A stretch of 6,008 nt of DNA from an uncultured Prevotellaceae bacterium (GTDB taxonomy: Bacteria > Bacteroidota > Bacteroidia > Bacteroidales > Bacteroidaceae): positions 1 through 6,008 of the forward strand of contig CAMPCG010000188.1 of the NCBI GenBank assembly GCA_946644025.1, in the 5' to 3' direction. Positions 5,087 through 6,008 of this stretch are shown piece after piece. Below the pieces are notes generated by a model. That model worked only from the letters and a program-made list of their open reading frames with translations. It made no database searches and was not told where the DNA came from. A program made the translations under genes and the position numbers. Numbering within the stretch: the first letter of the stretch is position 1; every line of letters begins with the position of its first letter.

Positions 5087-6008
5087 CACCGCCTCCACCC
5101 TGAACTACGTGCGCCAGCATGCCGACGATGACGTCCGCCTGCTGGCGCTTCGTGGTACTAAAGACCCCGACGTTGACCTCACCCGTGCCCTGCAGCAGAT
5201 ACAAGGCCGCCAGACGGCCCGCCAGAAGCTGCCCTCGTGGGCCGCCAACGACGCCATCGTCTATCCGCCGCACCTCAACATGGAGCAGTGCTCGTCGGAA
5301 CCCACCGCCCGCTATAAAGCAGCCATCTGCAAAAGGCTCATAAACAATCATCCCTCCTCACCTTCAAACCATTCTCCAAACAATCCTTCAAACTATCCTC
5401 TTTCCTCTTTCCTCTCTCCTCTTTCCTCCCCCCTCTCCCCTCCTCCTCTTTCCTCTTTAACCGACCTCACCGGAGGCTTCGGCGTTGACTTCGCCTTCAT
5501 GTCGACGGCCTTCGACCGTGCCACCTACGTCGAGCTCAACCCCGGGCTCTTCGCCATCGCCACCGCCAACTTCGCCGCCCTCGGACTGACCAACGTCACC
5601 GCCCACAACGCCGATGCCGTCAGCATTCTCGAAGCCATGCCCTCACGGGAAACCGCCGACGGCAGCAGCTGTGCCCCTAAAGCTTCCCGTCCGCAGCCTA
5701 TTTCCCTCATCTTCCTCGATCCGGCCCGCCGCGACACCCACGGCGCACGCACCTACGCTATCAGCGACTGCACGCCCGACGTTCTGGCCCTGTTGCCCAC
5801 GCTGCTCGCCAAGGGCGACTACGTGCTGCTGAAGCTATCGCCCATGCTCGACTGGCGCAAGGCCCTCAGCGACCTCGGCCCACAGCACGTCAGCGAGATC
5901 CACATCCTCGCCGTCAACAACGAGTGCAAGGAGCTGCTCTTCCTGCTACAGCAGCAAGCCGACGCCCTCACCGTCTTCTGCGTCAACGACGCCCAGACCT
6001 TCGCCTTC
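5073..6008 (+). CDS. PG_1098-type SAM-dependent methyltransferase (THUMP-like), C-terminus missing
   Basis: There are 312 codons without a stop, to the window edge. The family is recognised from LTASTLNYVRQHADDDVRLLAL (5-26), KLPSWAANDAIVYPPHLNMEQCSSE (52-76) and ARYKAAI. These are followed by SAM motif I DLTGGFGVDF (131-140), E154 as the likely ribose-binding acidic residue, IFLDPARRD (213-221) and KLSPMLD (254-260). In Bacteroidetes this is annotated as a class I methyltransferase with a THUMP-like C-terminal domain, so an RNA substrate is likely but unproven. The start at 5073 is forced by an in-frame TGA at 5067-5069. Two oddities stand out. About 39 S/P/N/L-rich residues (90-128), coded by tandem repeats, sit just before motif I. 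A loop of about 20 residues (188-209) lies before the DPARR motif. The frame stays intact throughout. The protein has no signal peptide and is cytoplasmic. Confidence 0.88.
   Translation, partial: MNYELTASTLNYVRQHADDDVRLLALRGTKDPDVDLTRALQQIQGRQTARQKLPSWAANDAIVYPPHLNMEQCSSEPTARYKAAICKRLINNHPSSPSNHSPNNPSNYPLSSFLSPLSSPLSPPPLSSLTDLTGGFGVDFAFMSTAFDRATYVELNPGLFAIATANFAALGLTNVTAHNADAVSILEAMPSRETADGSSCAPKASRPQPISLIFLDPARRDTHGARTYAISDCTPDVLALLPTLLAKGDYVLLKLSPMLDWRKALSDLGPQHVSEIHILAVNNECKELLFLLQQQADALTVFCVNDAQTFAF
5361..5458 (+). repeat. 12-bp and 7-bp degenerate tandem repeats inside the methyltransferase
   Basis: Three 12-bp units (CCTTCAAACCAT 5361-5372, TCTCCAAACAAT 5373-5384, CCTTCAAACTAT 5385-5396) are followed by an array of CCTCTTT-like units from 5397 to 5458. 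The exact copies are at 5397, 5404, 5418 and 5452. Variants lie at 5411, 5425, 5432 and 5439, and one 6-bp unit starts at 5446. Positions 5396-5458 are 63 uninterrupted pyrimidines on the coding strand. The encoded segment reads PSNHSPNNPSNY, then repeats of the PLSSFLS type. Confidence 0.9.

Overview
The window looks like a chromosomal segment from a GC-rich member of the Bacteroidales, most likely Prevotella-like. Three things point there: two close matches to the Bacteroidetes promoter form (TTTG about 20 nt before TAnnTTTG), the absence of Shine-Dalgarno sites before the main genes, and protein families typical of that group. These families are secreted endonuclease I proteins with a short C-terminal G(L/I/V)YI...GRK tail, a PG_1098-type methyltransferase and a Bacteroidetes GNAT-type protein. 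The genus is inferred.

Layout. Positions 1-290 (minus) hold the N-terminal part of a GNAT-like acetyltransferase, cut by the window edge. Positions 291-723 are a divergent intergenic region. It carries a promoter for each side, several palindromes, and a stretch at about 499-600 that can form three mutually competing RNA structures, the last a good intrinsic terminator. Positions 724-2172, 2198-3841 and 3986-5056 (plus) are three tandem paralogous secreted endonuclease I genes. All share a signal peptide, a QGPN mature N-terminus, an NREH catalytic motif and a C-terminal tail, but they differ in the modules between nuclease and tail. Positions 5073-6008 (plus) hold most of a PG_1098-type SAM-dependent methyltransferase, which runs off the window.

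How they may work together. The plus-strand genes are closely spaced with no obvious internal terminator, so they probably form one operon driven from the promoter at 630-661. The three nucleases should be exported and degrade extracellular or periplasmic nucleic acid, for nucleotide scavenging, matrix or trap degradation, or limiting DNA uptake. The methyltransferase is cytoplasmic and may be only a positional neighbour.

The most striking signals are short tandem repeats at gene junctions and inside a gene. A 24-bp repeat fills the gap between nucleases 2 and 3 and keeps their shared reading frame open, so one TAA separates them. A perfect 7-bp repeat (CTATGAA x4) forms the start region of the methyltransferase, and only its third ATG is productive. 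A second, degenerate 7-bp repeat (CCTCTTT, about nine units) lies inside the methyltransferase just before SAM motif I, where a one-unit change would truncate the protein. Long antisense reading frames under the nuclease genes are treated as codon-composition shadows.
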